Part shown: in pieces, positions 28,567 through 38,676 of the stretch | Layout of the letters: each line of letters opens with the position of its first letter | How positions within the stretch are numbered: the first letter of the stretch is position 1 | DNA from: Asaia bogorensis | Lineage (GTDB): Bacteria > Pseudomonadota > Alphaproteobacteria > Reyranellales > Reyranellaceae | Assembly: GCA_945905835.1 (NCBI GenBank) | Contig: CAMDQJ010000006.1 | Location: 1 to 64,000, forward strand | Direction of reading: 5' to 3' | DNA: 64,000 bases | Notes under the pieces: generated by a model | Seen by the model: the letters and a program-made list of their open reading frames with translations, nothing else | Databases searched by the model: none | What the model was told of the DNA's origin: nothing | Translations under genes and position numbers: made by a program

Positions 28567-28597
28567 TGTCGATCATCATATGATATGATAATCGACA
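28567..28597. promoter_or_regulatory. 31-bp near-perfect palindrome, candidate operator
   Basis: TGTCGATCATCATATGATATGATAATCGACA; one mismatched pair around a central G; ends 4 nt before the ATG at 28602. Confidence 0.65.
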
Positions 28598-28601
28598 CAA
28601 A

Positions 28602-29186
28602 ATGCCACCAAGTCCCGCCCACACCGCCCGCGTCCGGGCTGAAATCTTCGAGCACGCTGCCCGCCTCACCCGCGGCGCCTTTTATGCTCATTTCAAATCC
28701 AAGGACGATCTGTTCGCTGAAGTGATCCGCGCCGGGCACGGATTCCTTGCCAAGCTGCGCGCGCCGAAGGCGGATGCGAGGGTCGTGATCGACGCTTATC
28801 TTGACAGGGATGAATTGGCGGCCAATGCGCTCGCCTGCACGCTGGCGGCGCTATCGGGCGATGTCGCCCGAGCGGCCCTGCCCGCCCAGCTTGCCTACGC
28901 CAACGCGCTCTATGCCGTGATCGGCGAACTGGCCCACGGCAAGAAGCGCAAACTCGATGCCGATGCCACGGCGGTGGCCATCCTGGCGGTCGGCGCAGTC
29001 AGTCTTGCTCAGGCGAGCGGCGACACCCGCCTCAAAGACTGGCTGCTGCGCTGTGCACGGCTGGCGGCTCGGCGGCTGCTGGCGTCGCGAGCTTCGCCAG
29101 CGAAGCCACGATCGCGGTCACGCCGGAAAGCCGCTGGCGCTCGTCGGCCCAAACGCGCTGCACGATCACGCGGTGGTCGGGCCTGA
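28602..29186 (+). CDS. TetR-family regulator-like protein lacking most of the HTH (possible pseudogene)
   Basis: 'RVRAEIFEHAARLTRGAFYAHFKSKDDLFAEVI' joins helix 1 directly to helix 3; C-terminus reads through antisense to mfd. Confidence 0.7.
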   Translation: MPPSPAHTARVRAEIFEHAARLTRGAFYAHFKSKDDLFAEVIRAGHGFLAKLRAPKADARVVIDAYLDRDELAANALACTLAALSGDVARAALPAQLAYANALYAVIGELAHGKKRKLDADATAVAILAVGAVSLAQASGDTRLKDWLLRCARLAARRLLASRASPAKPRSRSRRKAAGARRPKRAARSRGGRA

Positions 29187-32100
29187 GCTTCACCAGCGGC
29201 GCATTCTTCTGGATCCAGGCGATCAGGCGCTCCGGCCGCTCGAACTTGTTGTCGTGGAAGGAGAACACCAGGGCCTTCTCACCGGCGTCGATCTTTTCCA
29301 CGCCGGCGGCGCGGCACAGCAGCTTCAACCCGACGGTGTTCAGCAGGAACTCGGCCTCGACCGGCATGCGGCCGAAGCGATCGACCAGCTCGGCGCCGAA
29401 CGCGTCGATCTCGGCTTGATTGGCGAGGTTGCCGACCCGGCGATAGAGGCCCATGCGGACCGACAGGTCGGGCACGTATTCTTCCGGGATCAGCACGGGG
29501 ATGCCGAGATTGATCTGCGGCGACCATTCCGAGCGGGAGGCTTCGCGTGTCTGGCCGCGCGCCGCCTCGACCGCCTCCTCGAGAAGTTGCTGGTAGAGCT
29601 CGATGCCGACCTCGCGGATATGGCCGGACTGCTCCTCGCCTAAAAGGTTGCCGGCGCCCCTGATGTCGAGGTCGTGGCTGGCGAGCTGGAAGCCAGCGCC
29701 CAGCATGTCGAGCGTCTGCATGACTTCCAGCCGCTTGGCGGCAGCTTCGTTCAGCGCCCGGCCGGGCGGCACCGTGAGATAGGCGTAGGCGCGGATCTTG
29801 CCGCGACCGATGCGTCCGCGAAGCTGGTAGAGCTGCGACAGGCCGAACATGTCGGCGCGATGAATGATCATCGTGTTGGCGTTGCGGATATCGAGGCCCG
29901 ATTCGACGATGTTGGTCGACAGCAGCACGTCGAACTTGCCGTCGACGAACTCCTGCATGGTGTTCTCGATCTGGGTCGGTGACAGACGGCCATGCGCCAT
30001 GGCCATGCGGATCTCAGGCGCCAGCTCGCGCAGGTCGGTTGCCACGGCCGCCAGATCCTCGATGCGCGGGCAGACATAGAAGGTCTGGCCGCCGCGATAC
30101 TGTTCGCGCAGCAGCGCTTCGCGGATGGTAACGCCGTCGAACGGCGTGACGAAGGTGCGCACGGCCAAACGGTCGACCGGCGGCGTGGCGATCAGGCTCA
30201 TGTCGCGCACGCCGGTCAGCGCCAGTTGCAACGTGCGCGGGATCGGCGTCGCCGTCAGTGTCAGTACATGGACGTCGGCGCGCAGTTCCTTCAGGCGCTC
30301 CTTGTGGGAGACGCCGAAATGCTGCTCTTCGTCGACGATCAGCAATCCCAGGTCCTTGAACTCGACGCTCTTGGCCAATAGCGCATGGGTGCCGATAACG
30401 ATGTCGATGCCGCCCTCCTTGGCCGCCGCCTTGGTCTCCTTCGCCTCCTTCGCCCCGACCAGCCGCGACAGGCGGCCGATGCGCACCGGCAGGCCCTGGA
30501 AGCGCTCGAGGAAGGTGCGGTGATGCTGGCGCGCCAGAAGCGTCGTCGGCGCGATCACCGCCACCTGCTTGCCCGAGAGGGCGGCAATGAAGGCGGCTCG
30601 CAGCGCCACCTCGGTCTTGCCGAAACCCACATCGCCGCACACCAGCCGGTCCATCGGTTTGCCTGAGGAGAGATCGTCGAGCACGTCGGCGATCGCCTGC
30701 AGCTGGTCGTCGGTCTCGGCATAGGGGAAGCGGGTGCAGAACTCGTCGTACAGGCCCTCCGGCGGAGTCATCGTCTCGCCGCGCTGGATGGTGCGCTCGG
30801 CGGCGATCTTGATCAGCCGGTCGGCCATGTCGGCGATGCGCTGCTTCAGCCGCGCCTTGCGTGACTGCCAGGCGACGCCGCCGAGGCGGTCCAGCGACGC
30901 GCCCTCCTCGGCCGAGCCGTAGCGGCTCAGCACGTCGATGTTCTCGACCGGTACGAACAGCTTGTCGCCGCCGTCGTAGGTCAGCCGCAGGCAGTCGTGC
31001 CGCGCGTGCTGGATTTCCAGCGTGACCAGTCCCTCATAGCGGCCGACGCCGTGCTCGCGATGCACCACGAGGTCGCCTTCGCTCAAGGCCGCCGCTTCGG
31101 CGATGAAGCGCTCCGACGGACGGCGCTTCTTGACCGGCCGCGACAGCCGGTCGCCTAGAATGTCCTCCTCGCCGATGGCTTCGAGGTTGCCCAGCACGAA
31201 GCCGTGCTCGAGCGGCCATACCGCGACGCCAAGCGTTCCCGGCGGCAGGCCCTGCACCATGGCGAAATCCGCCACCGGCACCGGCAGGCTGGCGCCGTGC
31301 TCGCGCAGGAGATTTTCCAGCCGGCTCGCCGATCCCTCGGTGTAGCCCGCCACGACGACGCGCCGGCCAGCGGCATTGGCAGCCTTGATATGCTCGGCCA
31401 CGCGGTCGAACAGGTTCACGCCCTGCGCCGTGCGCGCCTGGGCGAAGCCTTCGTGCCGGCGGCCGCCGAGGTCGATCGTGCTGGCGGCATCGGGCGGCGC
31501 ATCGAAGCTGGTGAGCTGTGCGACGCTGCGGCCGTCGAGCGAGGCCTCCCACTGCGACGGTTTGAGGTAGAGCGTCTCCGGCGGTACCGGTTTGTAGTCC
31601 GTGCCGCCGCTCATGCCGCCCTTGGCGCCGGTCTTGAGGCGCGCGTCGTAATAATCGGTGATCAGCTCGTGGCGCGCTTCCAGCGCCTCGGCGAGCTGAT
31701 GATCGTGCGTGACGATGGCGTCGGGGCAGTAGTCTAGGATCGTTTCCAGCCGCTCGTGGAACAGCGGCAACCAGTGTTCCAGGCCGACATGGCGCTGGCC
31801 GGCGGAAATCGCCTCGTAGAGCGTATCGTCGCCCGCGACATTGCCGAATAGCGCGCGGTAGCCGCTGCGGAAGCGCTCGATGCTCTCCTTCGTCAGCAGC
31901 ACTTCGCTCATCGGCAGCAATGCGACTTCCGGTCGTTCGCCGGTCGAGAGCTGGCTCATGGGGTCGAACGAGCGGATCGATTCCAGTGAATCGCCGAACA
32001 GATCCAGACGCAGCGGCTCACGCGTGCCCGAGGGAAAGAGATCGAACAACCCGCCGCGGATGGCGAACTCGCCTGGCTCCATCACCGTGTCGGCGCGCTT

Positions 32101-32580
32101 GTAGCCGTTGTCGCCGAGGAATTGCGTTAGCCACGCCACGTCGACCGTATCGCCCTTGCGCAGGATCGTCGTCGCGCCGGTATACAGGTTTTTGGGCGGC
32201 ACGCGCTGCAGCACCGCGCCGACCGAAGCGAGGACAATGCGCGCCGGCGAGCCCGGCTTGCGCGGCGCGGCGAGCCGCGGCAGCGTCTCCAGCCGTTCCG
32301 CCACGATGTCGGGATGTGGCGACAGGCGGTCGTAGGGCAGGCAGTCCCAGGCCGGGAAGACCAGGACCTCGCGCTCCGGCGAGAAAAACCGCAGACCGTC
32401 CTGCAGCCGCTCCAGCCTCTGGCCGTCACGTGCAACATGCAGGATGTCCTGGCCGCCGGTGGTGCGCGCGAGTTCGGCCAGCGCCAAGGCGTCAGCGCCT
32501 TCGGGTAGGCCGGCGATGGTCCAGCGGCCGGGCTTGCGATGGATCGCGGCGAGACGCTCGGACAGGGATTGCGCCATCAC
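29032..32580 (-). CDS. mfd: Transcription-repair coupling factor Mfd
   Basis: 1182 aa; UvrB-like N-domain, 'LVVHREHGVGRYEGLVTLE' CID, 'LVCGDVGFGKTEVALRAAF', 'IVDEEQHFGVSHKERLK'. Confidence 0.98.
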   Translation of the reverse strand: MMAQSLSERLAAIHRKPGRWTIAGLPEGADALALAELARTTGGQDILHVARDGQRLERLQDGLRFFSPEREVLVFPAWDCLPYDRLSPHPDIVAERLETLPRLAAPRKPGSPARIVLASVGAVLQRVPPKNLYTGATTILRKGDTVDVAWLTQFLGDNGYKRADTVMEPGEFAIRGGLFDLFPSGTREPLRLDLFGDSLESIRSFDPMSQLSTGERPEVALLPMSEVLLTKESIERFRSGYRALFGNVAGDDTLYEAISAGQRHVGLEHWLPLFHERLETILDYCPDAIVTHDHQLAEALEARHELITDYYDARLKTGAKGGMSGGTDYKPVPPETLYLKPSQWEASLDGRSVAQLTSFDAPPDAASTIDLGGRRHEGFAQARTAQGVNLFDRVAEHIKAANAAGRRVVVAGYTEGSASRLENLLREHGASLPVPVADFAMVQGLPPGTLGVAVWPLEHGFVLGNLEAIGEEDILGDRLSRPVKKRRPSERFIAEAAALSEGDLVVHREHGVGRYEGLVTLEIQHARHDCLRLTYDGGDKLFVPVENIDVLSRYGSAEEGASLDRLGGVAWQSRKARLKQRIADMADRLIKIAAERTIQRGETMTPPEGLYDEFCTRFPYAETDDQLQAIADVLDDLSSGKPMDRLVCGDVGFGKTEVALRAAFIAALSGKQVAVIAPTTLLARQHHRTFLERFQGLPVRIGRLSRLVGAKEAKETKAAAKEGGIDIVIGTHALLAKSVEFKDLGLLIVDEEQHFGVSHKERLKELRADVHVLTLTATPIPRTLQLALTGVRDMSLIATPPVDRLAVRTFVTPFDGVTIREALLREQYRGGQTFYVCPRIEDLAAVATDLRELAPEIRMAMAHGRLSPTQIENTMQEFVDGKFDVLLSTNIVESGLDIRNANTMIIHRADMFGLSQLYQLRGRIGRGKIRAYAYLTVPPGRALNEAAAKRLEVMQTLDMLGAGFQLASHDLDIRGAGNLLGEEQSGHIREVGIELYQQLLEEAVEAARGQTREASRSEWSPQINLGIPVLIPEEYVPDLSVRMGLYRRVGNLANQAEIDAFGAELVDRFGRMPVEAEFLLNTVGLKLLCRAAGVEKIDAGEKALVFSFHDNKFERPERLIAWIQKNAPLVKLRPDHRVIVQRVWADERQRLSGVTAIVASLAKLATPAAAEPPAVHSAAASL

Positions 32581-32585
32581 CGGGC

Positions 32586-32855
32586 CTAGAATTTGACCCG
32601 AAAAGCCAGAAGCTTGCGCAGCACCGGCGTATCGGCGTCGCCCGGGATTTCGGCCTTGCCCGACACCCAGTCAAAAATATCGTTGTCGCCGGTGGCGAGC
32701 AGCTTTTCGTACTGGTCGAGCTCGGCTGAGTCGAAAGACCCGATATGGGCGCGCGCGAATTGGCCAAGGAGAATGTCGTTCTCCTTGTTTCCACGATAGA
32801 CGCTGCGATAGAGCAGCCGCTTGCGTCGCGTCTCGAGGTCTGTACCGTCGCCCAT
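32586..32855 (-). CDS. sdhE: FAD assembly factor SdhE (succinate dehydrogenase assembly factor 2)
   Basis: 'RRKRLLYRSVYRGNKENDILLGQFARAHIGSFDSAELDQYEKLLATGDNDIFDWVSG'; start 32855. Confidence 0.9.
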   Translation of the reverse strand: MGDGTDLETRRKRLLYRSVYRGNKENDILLGQFARAHIGSFDSAELDQYEKLLATGDNDIFDWVSGKAEIPGDADTPVLRKLLAFRVKF

Positions 32856-32934
32856 CTTTTCCCCAGGCCGCGCCCGAAAAGGGGCGTAGCATATAGGCGG
32901 CGGCGAGGACCAAGTCACGCAGCCCATAGCAACC

Positions 32935-35016
32935 ATGCGCCCGCAGATACTCACCCCGCTTTTCGCCCAGGTAACATCGCTGCCCGGCATCGGGCCGCGG
33001 CTGGGCAAGCTGGTGGAGAAGCTTGCAGGGCCACTGGTGATCGACCTGCTGTGGCACCTGCCGACCGCCCTGGTCGACCGCCGCCATGCGCCCGATGTTG
33101 CCGACGCCAAGGCGGGCGAGGTTGCCACGCTCACCGTCACGGTCGAGGAGCACATCGTTCCGCACAATCGCCGCCAGCCCTACCGGGTGTGGTGCAGCGA
33201 CGAGACCGGCCGGCTCTGCCTGACCTATTTCAACGGCCACGAGGAATATCTGAAAAAGCAGCTGCCGGTCGGCGAGATCCGGGCCATCAGCGGCCGCGTC
33301 GAACTCTACCAGGGCGAGCGGCAGATGACGCATCCCGACCACGTCGTGCCGCTCGACCAGCGCGAGTCGATCCTGCGTGTCGAGCCGGTCTACGGTCTTA
33401 CATCGGGGCTGACGCAGCGGCCGGTGCAAAAGGCGATCGCGTCGGCTCTGGAGCGCGCGCCGGAGCTCACCGAATGGCAGGACGCCGCCTGGCTGGCGCG
33501 CAACCGCTGGAGCGACTGGAAGACCGCGATCGGCGCCGCCCATGCGCCGACATCGGACACCGAGCTGTCGCCGCTCCACCCTGCCCGCGCACGGCTGGCC
33601 TTCGACGAGCTCTTGGCCAGCCAGCTCGCGATAGGGCTGGTGCGCCATCACCAGCGCACGTTGGCCGGCCGCATCACCAAGGGCGACGAGCGCCTGCAGA
33701 AGAAGGCCCTGGCCGCTCTGCCCTTCAAGCTGACGCCCAGCCAACAGTTCGCGATTGCGGAGATCTCGGCCGACATGGCCAAGGAGGAGCGCATGGTGCG
33801 CCTCCTGCAAGGCGACGTCGGTAGCGGCAAGACGCTGGTCGCCGTGCTCGCCATGCTGACCGCGGTCGAAGCCGGCGCGCAGGCCGCCCTGATGGCGCCC
33901 ACCGAGCTTCTGGCCCGTCAGCACTTCGCGACCGTGGCGCCGCTCGCCGAGGCGGCCGGCGTGCGCTTCGTGTTGCTGACCGGCCGCGACAGCCAGAAGC
34001 AGAAGCGGGAGACCCTGAAGGGCCTGGCCGACGGGTCGATCCAGCTCGTGGTCGGCACGCATGCCCTGGTGCAGGAGGACGTGGAGTTCGCCGACCTCGC
34101 GCTGGCCGTGGTCGACGAACAGCATCGCTTCGGCGTGCATCAGCGCATGGCTCTGCCGTCGAAGGGCCAGGCGGTCGACCTGCTTGTAATGACGGCTACG
34201 CCGATCCCGCGCACGCTCATGCTGGCGGCCTATGGCGATCTTGATGTCTCGAAGCTCACCGAGAAGCCGGCAGGCCGCTTGCCGATCGACACGCGCACCA
34301 TTCCGCTCGACCGGCTCGGCGAGGTCGTGGGCGCGGTCGGGCGGATGATCGGCACCGGCGCGCGCGTCTACTGGGTCTGTCCGCTGATCGAGGAGTCCGA
34401 AGACATCGACCTCGCCAATGCCGAGGAGCGCTATCGCCTGCTGAGCGATTGCTTCCCCGGCAAGGTCGGGTTGCTGCACGGCCGTCTCAAGGGCGCCGAG
34501 CGCGAGGCGACGATGGCGGCGTTCTCCGAAGGCCGGCTGTCGATCCTGGTGGCGACCACCGTGATCGAGGTCGGCGTCGACGTGCCGGAAGCCACCGTCA
34601 TGGTGATCGAGCATGCCGAGCGCTTTGGCCTGGCCCAGCTCCATCAGCTGCGCGGGCGCGTCGGCCGCGGCACCGGCAAATCGACCTGCCTGCTGCTCTA
34701 CGCCATGCCGCTCGGCGAGACGGCCAAGGCGCGGCTGGCGATCATGCGCGAGACCGAGGACGGCTTTCGCATCGCCGAGGAGGACCTGAAGCTGCGCGGC
34801 GCCGGCGAGCTTTTAGGCACGCGCCAGAGTGGCTTGCCCGACTTGCGGCTGGCCGACCTCGCCGCCCATGTGGAGCTGCTGCAGGTCGCCCGCGACGATG
34901 CCCGGCTGATCGTCGACCGCGATCCTGATCTCGCCTCGGAGCGCGGCGCGGCGCTCCGCGCCCTGCTCTACCTGTTCCGCCGCGACGACGCCGTACGCAC
35001 CCTGCGCGCCGGCTGA
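32935..35016 (+). CDS. recG: ATP-dependent DNA helicase RecG
   Basis: 'SLPGIGPRLGKLVEKL', 'LLQGDVGSGKTLVAVLAML', 'VVDEQHRFGVHQR', 'HGRLKGAEREATMAAF'. Confidence 0.97.
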   Translation: MRPQILTPLFAQVTSLPGIGPRLGKLVEKLAGPLVIDLLWHLPTALVDRRHAPDVADAKAGEVATLTVTVEEHIVPHNRRQPYRVWCSDETGRLCLTYFNGHEEYLKKQLPVGEIRAISGRVELYQGERQMTHPDHVVPLDQRESILRVEPVYGLTSGLTQRPVQKAIASALERAPELTEWQDAAWLARNRWSDWKTAIGAAHAPTSDTELSPLHPARARLAFDELLASQLAIGLVRHHQRTLAGRITKGDERLQKKALAALPFKLTPSQQFAIAEISADMAKEERMVRLLQGDVGSGKTLVAVLAMLTAVEAGAQAALMAPTELLARQHFATVAPLAEAAGVRFVLLTGRDSQKQKRETLKGLADGSIQLVVGTHALVQEDVEFADLALAVVDEQHRFGVHQRMALPSKGQAVDLLVMTATPIPRTLMLAAYGDLDVSKLTEKPAGRLPIDTRTIPLDRLGEVVGAVGRMIGTGARVYWVCPLIEESEDIDLANAEERYRLLSDCFPGKVGLLHGRLKGAEREATMAAFSEGRLSILVATTVIEVGVDVPEATVMVIEHAERFGLAQLHQLRGRVGRGTGKSTCLLLYAMPLGETAKARLAIMRETEDGFRIAEEDLKLRGAGELLGTRQSGLPDLRLADLAAHVELLQVARDDARLIVDRDPDLASERGAALRALLYLFRRDDAVRTLRAG

Positions 35017-36969
35017 TCAGCCGAGCTGCGCCACGTAGGTGCGCAGCGCATCGCGCGCCGACTCGACCGCCTTGTCGGCCTCGATCTTGCGCTTGGCCAG
35101 CGCCTCGAGATCGTTCTCCTGCTTGTCGAGAGTCGCGAGGTAGCGGCGCTGCAGGTCGCTGTTGGCCGGCACGCGGGCGAGGTTGTCGCGCAGGCGGGCC
35201 TGCTCATCCACGATCTGCTTGCGCTCGGCATCGACCTGCTGGCCGCGGCGCTGCGCTTCGCCCATGGCACCCTGAAGCTGCAGCACCTTGGTGAGCGCCT
35301 CGCGGGTCTTGGCGTCGAACTCCTTGGTCTGCGCGAAGAGACGGATCTGGTCGGCCGAACCGTCGACCAGGCGCATGTCCTGCTGGACGGTCTGCTCCTG
35401 CACGACCTCGAGCGTCTGGGTCTGGTCGCAGCCGGGCAGCTGGAACGGCATGCGGTAGTTGCCCTCGCTGATGTCGGTGCCCTTGCCGTCGGGCTTGACC
35501 AGCGTCCAGCCCGGCAGGCGGCGCTGCACGATGATCAGTTGCCGCGGCTCCTTGGCGGGACCGCGCACGCGATAGGTCACGGTCTGGCGCATCAGCCGCG
35601 AATAGCGCAGCACGCCATCGACGATGGTGCCGGTGGCGAGACGCTCGGTCTGCGTCGTCTCCCGCTCGACGGTGATCTTCTCGTCGAGCGCATAGGACAG
35701 GATACGCGTCTCGCCGACCGGAAAGGCCGAAAGCCGCGCGTCGCCCACGTAGGTGACGGCGCCAGCGTGTCGCGCTCGTAGATGGTGAGGATGCCCGGCG
35801 GCAGGCCGGTGTCGCCGTCATTGGTGAGGCGCACCGCCGCCAGCGGATTGCGGGCGGTCGAATCGGCCGGGAAGAGCGCCAGCCGCTGCGCCGGCACCTG
35901 GCGGTCGACGATCGGGATCGAGAGCGTGCGGCCGTTGGTGACGCTGACAGCGCGCGGGAACTTGAAGACGACCTGGGTGGCGGCATCGGTCGCCTCGACC
36001 TGCTCGGCCGCTGCCGCGACGGGCGGTGGCGGGGCAAAGGCGGGGGCCACGCCGCGCTCCTGCTGGGCGCGGTAGGACGCGGTCGATGCCGGGCATCAGG
36101 CGGCCAGCCACTTCGACGGGGACCTCGGGACGGGTCACCTAATAGGCGTTGTAGAGCGCCTGAGGGAACGCCACCGGGCGGCCCGAGACGAGCATCAACT
36201 CGACGTCCTTCCAGTCCTGGCCGCTCAGGTTCTCGACCGTGGCCCAGCCCTGCAGCGCCGAGCGCGGCGCCTCGGCGGCCAGCGTAAAGCGATACGAGGC
36301 CTTCCACACCGGCGCCTCGACGATATAGGCGACGCGCAGCGTGCGCTTGCCCGTGCCGCGTGCCGAGAGCTCCAGCGTGCGCGCGTCCTTGGCGCGGTTG
36401 GCCTGGATGGCGAGCAACGCCTGGCTCACCTTGTCGCGCAACACGGCGTCGGTGAATTGCAGGTCCTGGGCATCCTCGAGGATGAACTGCTGCAGGCCGC
36501 GGTCGGTGAACAGCGTCACGCGCGTGCGCTTGGTCGTGGCGCGGCCGTCGTCCAGCACGACCGTCTCCTACTCGACCGAAACGATGCGGCCCGAGGTGGC
36601 GCGGGTGCCGCCGACCGAGACCTGCGCCCCCTTGAGCTTGGTGAGCAGTGCTGCGGGCGATTCGAGCGCGTCCTGGTCGAACGGCAGGTCCTTGAAGGCC
36701 TGCACGAGCGGCTCGCGACCCGGCAAGCTGAGGCCGCCGACGCTACCCTTGTCGTCGTAGACAACGAGGCTCTTCAGCACGTCGTCGACCTGGTCGAGCG
36801 GCACCGTCAGCTTGAGGATGGCGTCGCCGTCGACGGTCGCCTCGTACTCGAAGTATCCCAGCCCGCCGGACGCCAGCATGACGCGCTTCAGCGCGAGATC
36901 CTGCGCGACCGCTAGGGTCGGTGCCAACGCAAGCAACGAGACGACGGCGATGGTGAGAAGTCGGATCAT
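35017..36969 (-). pseudogene. DUF4139-type protein, disrupted by two in-frame TAG codons and two compensating frameshifts
   Basis: Four consecutive minus-strand ORFs (36568-36969, 36139-36558, 35592-36050, 35017-35748) read as one protein: signal peptide, 'GGLGYFEYEATVDGDAILKL', '...VEAPVWKASYRFTL...', coiled-coil tail. Confidence 0.8.
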
Positions 36970-37048
36970 GAGGCCCCCGCTTAAGTTCCGCAGCACCGTG
37001 CGGGGCGACTGTGACACAACCGGGGCGAAGCGGAGACTTTACGGAGCT

Positions 37049-37459
37049 TTACGGCGCGAGCGCGTCGGCGAGGGCCTCGAAGGGCAGCAGAACGCACTCC
37101 TGCCTGGACTTATGGGCCTTTACGGGCGCGAAGGCGGCGAAGGGTTCGCCGGGCGTTCCGTCGGCCCGGCCGAGGGCGCGTTCGGCGTCCTGGCGGACGG
37201 CGGAGATGCCGGATGAATCACGGCCGACAGCGACCGATGCAAGTGCGGCGGCCGAAGCCTGGCAAAGCAGGCAGCCGCGGACCTGGTGGGCGATCTCCGT
37301 GATCCTGCCCTGCCCGTCCAGCGCCACGTCAATGGTGACGCGGTCGCCGCACAGGGGATTGTCGCGGCGGGCGCTCTTGGTCGGGTTTGTAAGCCTGCCG
37401 GCGCCAGTCCTGGACTTGGCGAGCGCCACGATGCGCTCCTGGTAGAGCTCGTCGCTCAT
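37049..37459 (-). CDS. SufU/IscU-like iron-sulfur cluster assembly scaffold protein
   Basis: 'NPLCGDRVTIDVALDGQGRITEIAHQVRGCLLCQASAAALASVAVG'; overlaps sufS start; start 37459. Confidence 0.85.
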   Translation of the reverse strand: MSDELYQERIVALAKSRTGAGRLTNPTKSARRDNPLCGDRVTIDVALDGQGRITEIAHQVRGCLLCQASAAALASVAVGRDSSGISAVRQDAERALGRADGTPGEPFAAFAPVKAHKSRQECVLLPFEALADALAP

Positions 37460-38676
37460 CGCAGCGTCTTGGCGGCGTGGGCGACGCCGGTCAGCAGGGC
37501 GTCGATGTCGGTCTCGTCGTTGTAGGGGGCGATCGAGGCGCGGGTCGTGCCGTCGAGGTCGAAGCGGTCCATCAGCGGCTGGCAGCAGTGGTGGCCCGCA
37601 CGCACGGCGACGCCGAAGGAGTCGAGGGTCTGGGCGACGTCGTGCGGATGCACGCCATCGACCATGAAGGAGACAACGGGATAGCGGTTCTGCAGTCCGG
37701 CCGGCCCGAGGACCTTGGTGCCGTCGATGCGCCGCAGCCCGTCCATTAGGCGCTGCACCAGCGACATCTCGTGGGTCGCGGCCGCCGTCCAGTCGAGCCC
37801 GCCCATCCACTTGCAGGCGGCGCCTAGGCCGATCGCCGGCCCGATCGGCGGCGTGCCGGCCTCGAAGCGGCGCGGCGGCGGCGCCCAGGTGGTCTCGGCG
37901 AAGGTCACACGGCCGATCATCGAGCCGCCGCCATGGAACGGCGGCATGGCGTCCAGCAGCTCGGGCTTGGCCCACAGCACGCCGACGCCATTGGGGCCGT
38001 AGGATTTGTGGCCGGCGAAGGCATAGAAGTCGATTCCAAGCGACGGCAGGTCGACCGGGCCGTGCGGCGTGCGCTGGGCGCCGTCGAGCATGACTTTGGC
38101 GCCGACCGACTTCGCCGCCGCGACCACGGCGCGGACATCGACCAGCGCGCCGGTGACGTTGGAGACATGGGCGATGGAAATGAGCCTGGTCCGCGGCGTC
38201 AGCAGGCCGGCCAGCTTGCCGAGATCGATGCGGCCATCCATCGTCACCGGCAGCATGTCGATCTCGATGCCGGCGCGCTGTCGCAGCAACTGCCACGGCA
38301 CGATGTTGGAATGGTGCTCCAGCTCGGAGAGCAGGATGCGGTCGCCGGCCTTGAGCAGCGAGCCGTAGGAATAGGCAACGAGGTTGATCGCCGCCGTGCA
38401 GCCTCCGGTGAACACGACTTCCATCGGCTGGACGCCGAGGAACCTCGCCACCTCTTCGCGCGCGCCCTCATAGGCCTCGGTCGCGCGCTCGGCGAGACGG
38501 TGCACGCCCCGCAGCACGTTGGCGCGGCCGGTCGTCTCGTATTTGCGCACGGCATCGAGCACCGCATTGGGCGTCTGCGCCGAGGCGCCGTTGTCGAGAT
38601 AGTGTACGGGCTTGCCGTCGATGATCTCGGACAGGATCGGGAATTGCCGGCGAACCGACGCGACGTCGAAGCTCAT
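37456..38676 (-). CDS. sufS: Cysteine desulfurase, SufS family
   Basis: 'VHYLDNGASAQTPNAVLDAV', PLP Lys in 'FYAFAGHKSYGPNGVGVLWAK', 'AVRAGHHCCQPLMDRF'; start 38676. Confidence 0.95.
   Translation of the reverse strand: MSFDVASVRRQFPILSEIIDGKPVHYLDNGASAQTPNAVLDAVRKYETTGRANVLRGVHRLAERATEAYEGAREEVARFLGVQPMEVVFTGGCTAAINLVAYSYGSLLKAGDRILLSELEHHSNIVPWQLLRQRAGIEIDMLPVTMDGRIDLGKLAGLLTPRTRLISIAHVSNVTGALVDVRAVVAAAKSVGAKVMLDGAQRTPHGPVDLPSLGIDFYAFAGHKSYGPNGVGVLWAKPELLDAMPPFHGGGSMIGRVTFAETTWAPPPRRFEAGTPPIGPAIGLGAACKWMGGLDWTAAATHEMSLVQRLMDGLRRIDGTKVLGPAGLQNRYPVVSFMVDGVHPHDVAQTLDSFGVAVRAGHHCCQPLMDRFDLDGTTRASIAPYNDETDIDALLTGVAHAAKTLR

Noticed and set aside
32671-34644. 657-aa minus-strand ORF opposite recG
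   Set aside because: Antisense shadow; only its last part coincides with sdhE in a different frame.
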